Counted from the stretch's first letter, positions 16,139 through 24,980 are shown. The stretch is DNA of 64,000 bases from PGYR01 sp034670025 (GCA_034670025.1 JAXMOE010000001.1:744001-808000); one strand, 5' to 3'. A program made the numbers and translations. The notes: a model not told the origin generated them from the sequence alone.

Positions 16139-17689
16139 ATGGCAAATGTGAAACCAGAAGAGATATCCGCGATACTAAAAAAGCAGTTATCAGGGTTCAA
16201 AAACGAAGCAGATTTATACGAAACTGGTACAGTATTGCAAGTAGGTGATGGTGTAGCCAGAGTTTATGGTCTTAATCACGTAATGGCATCGGAGTTAGTA
16301 GAATTTCCTAACGGTGTTATGGGTATGGTTCTTAACTTAGAGGAAGACAACGTTGGTGTTGTACTATTCGGTGATGACAGATTAGTAAAAGAAGGCGATA
16401 CAGTAAAAAGAACAAAGCAAATTGCTTCTGTTCCTGTTGGTAATGAATTATTAGGCAGAGTTGTAAATCCACTTGGCGTTGCAATAGATGGCAAAGGTGA
16501 TATTAAAACTGATCATCAATTCCCTATTGAAAGAAAAGCTCCTGGTGTTATGAAAAGACAACCAGTAACTGAGCCATTACAAACAGGTATCAAGCCAATT
16601 GACGCACTTATTCCAATCGGGAGAGGTCAGCGTGAGTTGATTATTGGTGATAGACAAACTGGTAAAACTGCAGTTGCTATTGACACTATAATTAATCAAA
16701 AATATACGCACACAGAAGAAGCAAAAGAACTTGGTATAGATCCAGTTTATTGTATTTATGTAGCAATTGGGCAGAAAGGTTCAACTGTGGCAAACGTGGT
16801 AAATATTCTTGAGAAAAATGGTGCTATGGGCTATACAATAATAGTTGCAGCTAATGCATCTGACCCAGCTCCATTGCAATTTATTGCTCCTTATTGTGGT
16901 GCTTCTATGGGTGAATTTTTCAGAGATAACGGAAAACACTCTCTTATTATTTATGATGATTTGTCTAAACAAGCCGCTGCTTATAGACAAGTATCATTAC
17001 TTCTAAGAAGACCTCCGGGACGTGAAGCTTATCCTGGTGATGTATTCTATCTTCACTCAAGATTATTAGAAAGAGCTGCAAAGCTATCTGACGAAGAAGG
17101 AGGCGGCTCGATGACTGCACTTCCAGTAATTGAAACGCAAGCTGGAGATGTATCTGCATATATTCCAACTAACGTAATTTCTATTACAGATGGTCAAATT
17201 TATTTAGAGCCAAACTTGTTTAACGCTGGTGTAAGACCTGCATTGAACATTGGTATCTCAGTGTCACGTGTTGGTGGTGCTGCTCAGATTAAAGCAATGA
17301 AAAAAGTTGCTGGACCTTTGAAATTAGAATTGGCACAATTTAGAGCACTAGAAGCATTTGCTAAATTTGGTTCTGACTTAGATAAATCAACTCAACAACA
17401 ATTAAGAAGAGGTGCTGTACTAACTGAAATAATGAAACAAGGTCAGTACAATCCACTACCAATTGACAAGCAAGTTGTATTAATTTACGCTGCTACTACA
17501 GGTAAATTGGATGAACTTCCATTAGAATCGCTTAAAGCATTCGAAGCAGAATTCTTAGAATTATTGGAAACTCAACACAATGATTTACTTTTCAATATCA
17601 GAAAAGAAAAAGCACTTTCAGATGATTTGAAAAATCAACTGAATACTCAATTAGATAACTTTATTGATTCTTTCAAAAAACGAATTTAA
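16139..17689 (+). CDS. atpA: ATP synthase F1 subunit alpha
   Basis: The non-catalytic nucleotide-binding subunit of the F1 head, 516 residues. It has the N-terminal beta-barrel (VLQVGDGVARVYGL), Walker A GDRQTGKT at 170-177, LIIYDDLSKQA as Walker B, and the VGGAAQIKAMKKVAGPLKLELAQFRELEAFA-type C-terminal domain (with RALEAFAKFGSDLD here). It is full length and well conserved. It is followed 6 bases later by hldD instead of atpG. Confidence 0.98.
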   Translation: MANVKPEEISAILKKQLSGFKNEADLYETGTVLQVGDGVARVYGLNHVMASELVEFPNGVMGMVLNLEEDNVGVVLFGDDRLVKEGDTVKRTKQIASVPVGNELLGRVVNPLGVAIDGKGDIKTDHQFPIERKAPGVMKRQPVTEPLQTGIKPIDALIPIGRGQRELIIGDRQTGKTAVAIDTIINQKYTHTEEAKELGIDPVYCIYVAIGQKGSTVANVVNILEKNGAMGYTIIVAANASDPAPLQFIAPYCGASMGEFFRDNGKHSLIIYDDLSKQAAAYRQVSLLLRRPPGREAYPGDVFYLHSRLLERAAKLSDEEGGGSMTALPVIETQAGDVSAYIPTNVISITDGQIYLEPNLFNAGVRPALNIGISVSRVGGAAQIKAMKKVAGPLKLELAQFRALEAFAKFGSDLDKSTQQQLRRGAVLTEIMKQGQYNPLPIDKQVVLIYAATTGKLDELPLESLKAFEAEFLELLETQHNDLLFNIRKEKALSDDLKNQLNTQLDNFIDSFKKRI

Positions 17690-17695
17690 TTATAA

Positions 17696-18658
17696 ATGAT
17701 AGTAATTACAGGTGGAGCAGGATTCATTGGGTCCTGCCTACTTAAATACCTTAATGATAGAGGTCGTGAAGACATATTAATAGTTGATAATTTAGATACA
17801 TCGGCTAAATGGAAAAATTTAGTTGGTAAAGAATTTATCGATTATATTCCTAAATATGAATTCATTGACTTTATTAATAATATTGAAGATACAGACATAA
17901 TAGAATGTATATTTCATCTGGGTGCCTGTAGTTCAACTACAGAATTAGATATGGACTATCTTTACGATAATAATTATAATTTCAGTAAAGATATAGCGAG
18001 TTTCTGTCTGGACAATGAAGTAAAATTAATCTATGCTAGTAGTGCTGCTACATATGGTATGGGAGAAAATGGATTCAATGATGACGAATTTATTAACCTC
18101 TCCCCTCTCAATGGTTATGGTTTCTCTAAATATTTATTTGACAAATGGGTTGTCAAAATGGACTTAGACAACACTTTTTGTGGATTCAAGTTCTTTAATG
18201 TATTTGGACCTAACGAGTACCATAAGCAGAACATGAGCAGTATGGTATATAAATCATACAATCAAATTAAGGCAAATGGTAAAGTGAGTCTTTTTAAGTC
18301 AAACTCTTCAGATTTTGGAGATGGTGAACAACAAAGAGATTTTATATATGTTAAAGATTTATGTAAAGTTTTGTTGGAAGCTTATGACAAGAGCATTACT
18401 GGTATTTACAACTTAGGTACTGGTACAACTTCTAGTTGGAATGAATTGATTAAAAACGTGTTTAGATCATTGAATAAGGATAACAATATAGAATATATTG
18501 ATATACCTGTCGACATTGCTAATCAATACCAAAATTATACAAAAGCAGAAATGTCAAAGTATCACAATGCTCCGTTTGAGACTGAGTTTATGTCATTAGA
18601 AGAATCAGTCAATGACTACGTTAAAAATTATTTAGAAAATAACAATAAGTACATATAA
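17696..18658 (+). CDS. hldD: ADP-L-glycero-D-manno-heptose 6-epimerase
   Basis: Converts ADP-D-glycero- to ADP-L-glycero-D-manno-heptose for LPS inner-core synthesis. An extended SDR enzyme of 320 residues with the NAD(P)-binding motif TGGAGFIG near the N-terminus and the HldD signatures FHLGACSSTTELD, SSAATYG, catalytic YGFSK (Tyr/Lys of YxxxK), FFNVFGPNEYHKQNMSSMV and GDGEQQRDFIYVKD. Normal length. It sits inside the ATP synthase operon: 6 bases after atpA and 4 bases before atpG, so it must be cotranscribed with both. Confidence 0.93.
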   Translation: MIVITGGAGFIGSCLLKYLNDRGREDILIVDNLDTSAKWKNLVGKEFIDYIPKYEFIDFINNIEDTDIIECIFHLGACSSTTELDMDYLYDNNYNFSKDIASFCLDNEVKLIYASSAATYGMGENGFNDDEFINLSPLNGYGFSKYLFDKWVVKMDLDNTFCGFKFFNVFGPNEYHKQNMSSMVYKSYNQIKANGKVSLFKSNSSDFGDGEQQRDFIYVKDLCKVLLEAYDKSITGIYNLGTGTTSSWNELIKNVFRSLNKDNNIEYIDIPVDIANQYQNYTKAEMSKYHNAPFETEFMSLEESVNDYVKNYLENNNKYI

Positions 18659-18662
18659 TAGT

Positions 18663-19559
18663 ATGGCAAATTTAAGAGAACTAAAGCGAAGAATTGGTGG
18701 TGTTAAAAATACTGCTAAAATTACTCAAGCTATGAAAATGGTTTCTGCTGCAAAGTTAAAACGTGGACAGAAAGCGATAGAAGAGGCTAGACCCTATGTC
18801 TTAAAACTACAAGAAATACTAAGTAATGTTTTAACTGGTATTGGTGAAGATTATGAGAATCCTCTTATTATAAATAGAGAAGTTAAAAATATAGCAATAG
18901 TTGTAGTTGGTTCTGACAAAGGACTTTGTGGTAGTTTTAATGCTCAAATCTATAAAAATGTTACAAATTTTATTGACAACGAATTAACTGCTAAACACCC
19001 TGGAGCTGATGTTTCTGTTGTTTCTGTTGGTAATAAAACCGTCTCTAAATTTAGTAAAACAAAATATAATGTAAAAGAAAACTTTAGGGATGTATTTACA
19101 AATTTAGAATTTAGTACTGCTCAGTCTATTATCAATACTTTTGAAGAAAAGTTTGTAAAAGGTGAGATCGACAGAGTATATATAGTTTTTAATGAGTTTG
19201 TAAATGTAATTAGGCAAGAAGTCAAAATTGAACAATTACTACCTATTGACACTATTAATAAAGTAGATCAAGAAGAAGTGGAACCGAATAGTAATCAAGT
19301 TACATATATATTTGAGCCAAATGAAAAAGAAATAATGGATGAATTACTTCCAAAGCTTTTAAATATTTCGATGTGGCGTACACTGCTGGAATCTAATGCT
19401 GCGGAAAACGCATCTAGAATGATGGCTATGGATAATGCAACAACTAATGCAAACGAACTTGTTGATGAACTTAACTTGAAGTATAACAAGGAAAGACAAG
19501 CAGCCATAACAACAGAAATGTTAGAAATAGTAGGTGGTGCAGAAGCATTAAGCAACTAA
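18663..19559 (+). CDS. atpG: ATP synthase F1 subunit gamma
   Basis: The central rotor shaft, 298 residues. The N-terminal helix LRELKRRIGGVKNTAKITQAMKMVSAAKLKR and the C-terminal helix SRMMAMDNATTNANELVDELNLKYNKERQAAITTEMLEIVGGAEAL both match the family and form the coiled-coil shaft; GSDKGLCGSFNAQ is the middle-domain signature. It is the last atp gene here: no atpD or atpC follows, and a strong terminator closes the operon, so beta and epsilon must be encoded elsewhere. Confidence 0.97.
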   Translation: MANLRELKRRIGGVKNTAKITQAMKMVSAAKLKRGQKAIEEARPYVLKLQEILSNVLTGIGEDYENPLIINREVKNIAIVVVGSDKGLCGSFNAQIYKNVTNFIDNELTAKHPGADVSVVSVGNKTVSKFSKTKYNVKENFRDVFTNLEFSTAQSIINTFEEKFVKGEIDRVYIVFNEFVNVIRQEVKIEQLLPIDTINKVDQEEVEPNSNQVTYIFEPNEKEIMDELLPKLLNISMWRTLLESNAAENASRMMAMDNATTNANELVDELNLKYNKERQAAITTEMLEIVGGAEALSN

Positions 19560-19585
19560 TACATTATTTCTTGAGTTAAAGAATT

Positions 19586-19620
19586 AAAAAAAGTAGTCAT
19601 TTCTTGACTACTTTTTTTTT
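19586..19620 (+). terminator. Rho-independent terminator of the ATP synthase operon
   Basis: Perfect 9-bp stem (19591-19599 with 19605-19613), a 5-base loop and a run of T residues, 27 bases beyond the atpG stop. Confidence 0.9.
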
Positions 19621-19656
19621 ATATTATAGTTCAATTAAATATAATTTCAGAATTAA

Positions 19657-20784
19657 ATGTTTAACATAATAACAAAGTTGTTTATAATATCTTTATTAAT
19701 CAATACCAACCTTTTTTCTTTAGATTTTGATGAAAGAAAAAGTCAGGGCAAGATAGAATACGATAATTTAGATGAGATTTCAGGACTTGTATTCGGTACA
19801 ACTAATCCCGATATAATTTGGGCAGTGAATGACGGAAGAGCTGATGAAATATACGGTATGGATAGAAATGGATATTCTATTACTATATTAGATTTTAAGA
19901 AAGAAATATTAGAACAAGACACTGATATAGAAGATATAGCCACTATAAGACTTAACAATCAAAATTACATAGTATTAGCCGACATAGGGGATAATGATGA
20001 AAAAAGAGAAACCGTAAATTTATATTTTATACCAGAATTAAAATTCAATGGGAATCCAGAAATAAAAATTGACGAATCACAAATGTTAAAGTTTAGATTT
20101 GAATATGAAGATGGTAGCCGAGATGCAGAGTGTTTATTTATTGATCCGACAACTAACAATATTTATATAGTAACAAAGCGAGAAACTAAGGCCAGATTGT
20201 ATGAGTTAAAGTCTGATTTTAGCTTTATAAAAACTAATACAGCTGATTTCATATTAGAATTTGAGTTTGGTAATAATGTCTCTGAAAACTCTACAGGTGT
20301 AACCGCAGGGGATATTTCAAAGGATGGTAAGCATATATTGATTCGTGACTACACTTCCGTTTGGTATTTCAACAATGATAATAATAATCTGATTAGTAAT
20401 TTAAATAAATCAGGAAAGAAAATCGAATCTTATACTTATTCTTTCAGCAAAGAGCCACAAGGAGAATCAATTGCTTGGGATAGTGATATTAGTGGTTTTT
20501 ATACTGCTAGTGAAGAAAAATCCTTTGATGGTTTTGAGACAGATTTGTTCTACTTCGAGAGAGTTCAGACTGATGTAAAAAAAAAGAATGAATTAGTTTA
20601 TCAAACAGGAATGTTAAGTAACATATCCAATAATAATATAGATTTCAGTTTATATAATTTGTTAGGTCAAAAAGTGTTTACTTCTACAATGAAACCTAAT
20701 GAAAATATAGAATTAAATACCTTAAACATAAAGGCACGGTATTTGTTATACGATAATAAGTTTTTAATTATAAATAGTTTTTAA
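19657..20784 (+). CDS. secreted beta-propeller-like protein of unknown function
   Basis: 375 residues with a signal peptide (IITKLFIISLLINTNLFS). The start of the mature part, NLDEISGLVFGTTNPDIIWAVNDG, followed by DTDIEDIATIRLNNQNYIVLADIGDND and DGSRDAECLFIDPTTNNIYIVTKRE, resembles SdiA-regulated/esterase-like propellers found on cell surfaces. The last 60 residues (FSLYNLLGQKVFTSTM...ARYLLYDNKFLIINSF) look like a shortened T9SS sorting domain. The ligand and role are not known. The AbiC-like gene starts 3 bases later. Confidence 0.6.
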   Translation: MFNIITKLFIISLLINTNLFSLDFDERKSQGKIEYDNLDEISGLVFGTTNPDIIWAVNDGRADEIYGMDRNGYSITILDFKKEILEQDTDIEDIATIRLNNQNYIVLADIGDNDEKRETVNLYFIPELKFNGNPEIKIDESQMLKFRFEYEDGSRDAECLFIDPTTNNIYIVTKRETKARLYELKSDFSFIKTNTADFILEFEFGNNVSENSTGVTAGDISKDGKHILIRDYTSVWYFNNDNNNLISNLNKSGKKIESYTYSFSKEPQGESIAWDSDISGFYTASEEKSFDGFETDLFYFERVQTDVKKKNELVYQTGMLSNISNNNIDFSLYNLLGQKVFTSTMKPNENIELNTLNIKARYLLYDNKFLIINSF

Positions 20785-20787
20785 ATT

Positions 20788-21681
20788 TTGTTAAAAAACA
20801 GACATATATCAGAAAAAGTAGCAATTATCTTTATGGTATTGGGTATAGTAATAATACTCAGTTCTTTAGTTGTATCTTTTACAAATTTTTCAAAACTCTT
20901 TGACTCATCATTATCATTAGGTGAGTTCGGTGAATTCATTGGTGGTTTTGTTGGTTCTTTGTGGTCATTGGCAGGTATATTACTTTTTTATAGTGCTTTA
21001 GTGCACCAAAGGAATGAACTTAATGAACAAAAAGAATATTTAGCTTCACAAACTGAAGCTATGATAAGTCAGAGTAAAGAATTAGAAAGACAGAATGATA
21101 CGTTACAAAAGCAAAAACAAGAAGAAACATTCTTTAATTTACTAAAGTTTCATACTGACTTGTTAGACACTCTTCGCTTTGAATCTAATAATATTAATGT
21201 CCAATCGGGAAATATTGAAAAACAAACTATACAAGGGCGTTCAACTTTTGGTGAGTTTTATAATGTTTTCAAAAGGTTTTATTCTAAATACTTAGAGCAC
21301 TTGAGTGATGCAGGGGTTGATGAAGATTCACTTAGAGGAGTAATCGAAACTTCATACACTAGTTTTTTTAATGAGTTTAGGTATGAATTAGGTCACTATT
21401 TTAGGAACATATTTAATTTACTTTTATTCATCGATAGAGCTGATGAGAATGATAAACACTTTTTCTTAAGTATTTTATTTTCGCAAATTAGTGTTTATGA
21501 AATGTGTTTGATTTTTTTTCATGGATTGACATCAGAAAACGAAGAACTTAAAAGATACATTGAAAAATACGCACTATTACAAGATTTATATCAAGATGAC
21601 TTGATAAAACTCAATGTTCAACTTTACAATGAATCAGCATATTCTAATGATATGTTTGATTTTACTTATGATTTAAAATAG
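20788..21681 (+). CDS. membrane protein resembling putative phage abortive infection protein (AbiC-like)
   Basis: 297 residues with two N-terminal membrane helices (about 9-31 and 46-69), then a coiled coil (NELNEQKEYLASQTEAMISQSKELERQNDTLQKQKQEE) and a helical domain. FFNLLKFHTDLLDTL, a GRSTFGEFYNVFKRFY segment, YELGHYFRNIFNLLLFID and FFLSILFSQISVYEMCLIFFHGL match the pattern of the putative AbiC family. TTG 20788 is the likely start, because the first ATG would cut into helix 1. Phage defence is inferred from family resemblance only; the family name itself rests on limited evidence. Confidence 0.6.
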   Translation: MLKNRHISEKVAIIFMVLGIVIILSSLVVSFTNFSKLFDSSLSLGEFGEFIGGFVGSLWSLAGILLFYSALVHQRNELNEQKEYLASQTEAMISQSKELERQNDTLQKQKQEETFFNLLKFHTDLLDTLRFESNNINVQSGNIEKQTIQGRSTFGEFYNVFKRFYSKYLEHLSDAGVDEDSLRGVIETSYTSFFNEFRYELGHYFRNIFNLLLFIDRADENDKHFFLSILFSQISVYEMCLIFFHGLTSENEELKRYIEKYALLQDLYQDDLIKLNVQLYNESAYSNDMFDFTYDLK

Positions 21682-21694
21682 ACAAGGAATACAA

Positions 21695-22558
21695 ATGAGT
21701 ATATTTGATAAATTTTTACAGAAAGATAATTTTATATCATTACCTGATATTGCTTCTAAACTTTTAGAAATATTACAGCAGGATGATATTGATGTAAGTG
21801 AAATAGTTAGGTTAATCGAGTCAGACCCTGTTATCTCGATGAGGACACTTAAAATGGCAAACTCTCCCCTATTTCAAGTCAGAGCTGATGTTGTTAACTT
21901 GTCTCAAGCTATTCAGATATTAGGTACTAAACGAGTTAGTGACATTGTGTTTAGTGTTTCTTTGCACTCAAAGCTATTTATCGGTAGAAATTTAAACATT
22001 TATCCACTTTTAGAAAAGTATTTCTATAACTCATTTCTAATTGGGAATCTCTCAAAAGTTTTTATTGACTCATTTGATAGTCGTTTAAGAAATGGTTTAT
22101 TTGTTTCGGGATTGCTACATGATATTGGTAGAATGATTATGATTCAAATGGAGCCACTTGATTATGTAAAAGTAATTAAGTTAGTTGAGTTAGAAGATGG
22201 TGTATCAGAATTAGAAGCTGAAAATGCAATTTTCAGAGAAGATCACAGGTCAGTAGGAAGTAAATTATCTGAAGTTTGGTCTTTACCTGATATGGTTCAT
22301 AGCGTTATAAAGTATTACCATACACCAGAGACTGCAAACAACTATCAATCTTTAAATTTCGGTATAAATGTCAGTAAAAACTATGTCGATAAATTAACTG
22401 CCAATGATTTTAAAGATGTCGATAATATTTCAATTGGGAGTATTAAAAACTTTAACAATCTAAGTAATATGATTGGTGTGAGAAATACTAGTGCATTCGA
22501 TGAAAAAATGAAAGAATTAGTAAAAACATTACCTGATTCTTATGTGTTATTCAAATAA
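21695..22558 (+). CDS. HDOD domain protein
   Basis: A 287-residue HDOD (HD-related output) domain, a non-catalytic relative of HD phosphohydrolases used in signalling. It has LPDIASKLLEIL, VRLIESDPVISMRTLKMANSPLF, LSQAIQILGTKRVSDIVFS, FVSGLLHDIGRMIM and EDHRSVGSKLSEVWSLPDMVHSVIKYYH, which cover the domain end to end. No further output domain is attached. It starts 13 bases after the AbiC-like gene and converges with the rhodanese-thioredoxin gene with no gap between stop codons. Confidence 0.87.
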   Translation: MSIFDKFLQKDNFISLPDIASKLLEILQQDDIDVSEIVRLIESDPVISMRTLKMANSPLFQVRADVVNLSQAIQILGTKRVSDIVFSVSLHSKLFIGRNLNIYPLLEKYFYNSFLIGNLSKVFIDSFDSRLRNGLFVSGLLHDIGRMIMIQMEPLDYVKVIKLVELEDGVSELEAENAIFREDHRSVGSKLSEVWSLPDMVHSVIKYYHTPETANNYQSLNFGINVSKNYVDKLTANDFKDVDNISIGSIKNFNNLSNMIGVRNTSAFDEKMKELVKTLPDSYVLFK

Positions 22559-23305
22559 CTAAATATTAGTCTTTATTTGATTTACAATTTTTTCTTCAGT
22601 GGTTAGGCCTAAATATTGCCATACCTCTTCCCCATTTTTATATAATTTTAAGGTTGGCAATCCTTGTATTCTCATACTTTTTGAAAGTGTTGGGTTTTCA
22701 TCAACATCAATTTTGATAAGCTCTACATTCTTGGGGTTTTCTGAAGCAATTTTATCTAAAATAGGTGAAAGTTTCTTACAAGGCGCACACCACTCTGCGT
22801 TAAAGTCAACTAAAACTAATTTTTCAGTATTACTTATTAGTTTATTGTAAGCGTCAATTGTGATTCCACTTTTCTTCTCGCTGGTTGTGTTATCTGCTGG
22901 TAAAGATAAGTTCTCTAATTGCCAAGAAGTAATTCCTCCTTTCAAATCATAAACTTCTGTAAAACCCATTTCAGCTAATTTGTTAGATGCCTTGTTACTC
23001 CTCGACCCAGAACGACAATATAAAAATACTGGTCTGTCTTTGTCCAATTCCTGAATTTTTGCATCAAAATTGCTATCGTAAATATTAATATTTACAGCAC
23101 CTGAAATTTTATTTGAATTAAATTCTTGTGGCGTCCTTACATCTATAATCTGAGGTGAATCTGTTTCTATTATTATTTTACGGTACTCTTTCGCTGTTAA
23201 AGCTTCAAATTTTGAACTCTTTGAATCAATAGTTTCAGATTCAGAGCATGAAGATAATTGTATTATTGATAATATTGATATGAGCAGGACTAATATTTTT
23301 TTCAT
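22559..23305 (-). CDS. rhodanese-thioredoxin fusion lipoprotein
   Basis: 248 residues. A lipoprotein signal (LSSC, lipid-bearing C20) is followed by a rhodanese domain (about 35-130; active cysteine C97 in YCRSGSRS, plus IIDVRTPQEF and DLKGGITSW). A thioredoxin domain (about 145-248) has the active site W172-CAPC and the cis-proline loop IQGLPTLKLYKNG. It is probably periplasmic or membrane-facing and could combine sulfur transfer with disulfide or persulfide reduction. It follows a rhodanese and a DUF2892 gene on the same strand after a 40-base gap. Confidence 0.88.
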   Translation of the reverse strand: MKKILVLLISILSIIQLSSCSESETIDSKSSKFEALTAKEYRKIIIETDSPQIIDVRTPQEFNSNKISGAVNINIYDSNFDAKIQELDKDRPVFLYCRSGSRSNKASNKLAEMGFTEVYDLKGGITSWQLENLSLPADNTTSEKKSGITIDAYNKLISNTEKLVLVDFNAEWCAPCKKLSPILDKIASENPKNVELIKIDVDENPTLSKSMRIQGLPTLKLYKNGEEVWQYLGLTTEEKIVNQIKTNI

Positions 23306-23345
23306 TTTATATTCTTGTGTTTTTAATTGTAAGTATCAAATTTTA

Positions 23346-23513
23346 CTACTTGTCGTTAATATCACAATTATATTTTAAACACCCCAAATTGAAAAATGAA
23401 AATGAAAACAAAAGTATTGCTGGAAGAAATAATAAATATTCTTTCTCTATTATTCCTGAAACAAGGAATAATAGAGAAAGTGAATATCCAACAATTTTTG
23501 TAATATTTTTCAT
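23346..23513 (-). CDS. DUF2892/YgaP-like small membrane protein
   Basis: About 55 residues from ATG 23513, whose ATG overlaps the TGA of the preceding rhodanese gene (ATGA), so it is translationally coupled. Two short membrane helices (KIVGYSLSLLFLVSGII and YLLFLPAILLFSFSFF) are followed by LGCLKYNC, like the CP/C pair ending DUF2892 proteins. In YgaP this segment is fused to a rhodanese domain; here the two are separate neighbouring genes. A 17-bp perfect hairpin lies inside the gene. Confidence 0.65.
   Translation of the reverse strand: MKNITKIVGYSLSLLFLVSGIIEKEYLLFLPAILLFSFSFFNLGCLKYNCDINDK
23441..23480. repeat. 17-bp perfect inverted repeat inside the DUF2892 gene
   Basis: Arms 23441-23457 and 23464-23480 are exactly complementary around the 6-base loop GAAACA. 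Both arms are within coding sequence, and no T-run follows on either strand. Confidence 0.85.
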
Positions 23514-23821
23514 TTTCCTATCAATTGCATTTCTACATCCTTCCAACTGCCGCCATTATATACTTCACCAATACCTATATTAGTTAAGTATTCCGCTGCC
23601 ATTGCACTTCTTGCTCCAGAAGCGCAACAAAGTACAATTGGTTTTGGCATAGATTTGAATTCGTCAACAGAGTTAACCACTTGATCAACTGGTATATTAA
23701 TTGAACTATTTACATTACCGGATGAAAATTCTGCTATTGTTCTGACATCGATTACCTTAGCTGATTTTTCATTTAACATTTCAAATAAATCAAAATCTTT
23801 TTCTGACATAATATTGCTCAT
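23510..23821 (-). CDS. single-domain rhodanese (sulfurtransferase)
   Basis: 103 residues forming one rhodanese domain: AKVIDVRTIAEFSSGNV, NIPVDQV, and the active-site loop CCASGARS with catalytic C66, ending YNGGSWKDVE. Cytoplasmic, without a signal peptide. The start codon overlaps the stop of the upstream acyl-CoA dehydrogenase by one base and its stop overlaps the DUF2892 start by four, indicating one transcript. Confidence 0.9.
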   Translation of the reverse strand: MSNIMSEKDFDLFEMLNEKSAKVIDVRTIAEFSSGNVNSSINIPVDQVVNSVDEFKSMPKPIVLCCASGARSAMAAEYLTNIGIGEVYNGGSWKDVEMQLIGK

Positions 23822-24969
23822 TAATAATTAACTATTGAATCTCTGGCAATCACTAATCTTTGAATTTCACTAGTACCTTCGTAAAGCTCAGTAATTTTAG
23901 CATCTCTGTAATATCTTTCTGCATTGAAGTCCTCCGTATAGCCATAGCCACCATGTATCTGAAGTCCTTTGTTAGCACAGAACATAGCTGTTTCAGAAGC
24001 ATCTAATTTTGCCATAGCAGCATAAGGTGAATAATTCTCACCAGCATCTTTCATTTTGCTAGCTCTCCAAGTTAGTAACCATGAGGCTTCATATCTAACT
24101 CTCATATCAGCTATCATCCATTGTATTGCTTGGAACTTGTTAATTGGTTGACCAAACTGTTCCCTTTCTTTTGAGTATTTTAGCCCATCTTCAAATGCAG
24201 CTCTTGCAATTCCCAAAGCTTGTGCAGCAATGCCTAACCTACCACCATCAAGGGTAATCATAGCCATTTTGAAACCCTCATTAAGATTGCCTAACATAGC
24301 ACTTTTGGGTAACTCTACATTATCCAATATAATCTCTGTAGTAGATGAAGAACGAATACCAAGCTTTTTCTCAACTTTACCAATGCTATAACCAGGAGTA
24401 TTAGCATCTACAATAAAACCAGTAACGCCTCTTGTTTTCTTTTCAGGTTCAGTGCTAGCCAATAAAACAAATACATCTGCCTCAGCACCGTTCGTAGCAA
24501 ATATTTTGGACCCGTTCAGAATCCATTTATCACCTTCCAACTTCGCAGTAGTTTGAGTAGCCCCAGCATCGGAACCAGCTCCCGATTCAGTCAATGAAAA
24601 TGCACCAATTTTGTTTCCCGAAAGCATATCGGGTAAATATTTTTGTTTTTGTTCTTCAGTTCCAAATCTAAATATCGGATCACATGTGAGTGATGAATGA
24701 GCTGAGATAATAACACCAGTAGAAGCACAGTATCTCGAAATCTCCTCTATAGCTAACATATATGATGTATAATCCATACCAGATCCTCCATACTCTTCGG
24801 GGTAAGCAATACCCATAAGTCCAAGTTCACCAGCTTTCTTTATTACATCAGCTGGAAATTTGTGGTTTCTTTCATTTTCTGAAGCTACTGGCTCAATTTC
24901 GTTTACAGCGAAATCGTGAACCATTTGCTTTAACATTTTTTGTTCGTCTGTTAAAAGTAAATCAAACAT
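23821..24969 (-). CDS. acyl-CoA dehydrogenase (short-chain/butyryl-CoA type)
   Basis: A FAD flavoenzyme oxidising acyl-CoA to enoyl-CoA and passing electrons to ETF. The 382 residues are complete: LTDEQKMLKQMVHDFA, FSLTESGAGSDAGATQTTA for flavin binding, KEREQFGQPINKFQAIQWMIADM, QIHGGYGYTEDFNAERYYRDAKITELYEGTSEIQRLVIAR with the catalytic Glu in YEGTSE. The pattern is closest to butyryl/short-chain dehydrogenases, though chain length is not provable from sequence. It heads a run into the rhodanese genes, 11 bases behind a lipoprotein gene. Confidence 0.93.
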   Translation of the reverse strand: MFDLLLTDEQKMLKQMVHDFAVNEIEPVASENERNHKFPADVIKKAGELGLMGIAYPEEYGGSGMDYTSYMLAIEEISRYCASTGVIISAHSSLTCDPIFRFGTEEQKQKYLPDMLSGNKIGAFSLTESGAGSDAGATQTTAKLEGDKWILNGSKIFATNGAEADVFVLLASTEPEKKTRGVTGFIVDANTPGYSIGKVEKKLGIRSSSTTEIILDNVELPKSAMLGNLNEGFKMAMITLDGGRLGIAAQALGIARAAFEDGLKYSKEREQFGQPINKFQAIQWMIADMRVRYEASWLLTWRASKMKDAGENYSPYAAMAKLDASETAMFCANKGLQIHGGYGYTEDFNAERYYRDAKITELYEGTSEIQRLVIARDSIVNY

Positions 24970-24980
24970 ATTTCTTATCT

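Noticed and set aside
23317..23583. Plus-strand open frame of 88 codons opposite the DUF2892 and rhodanese genes
   Set aside because: It lies antisense to two recognisable genes with start/stop overlaps and has no domain pattern; the 17-bp palindrome helps keep both strands open.
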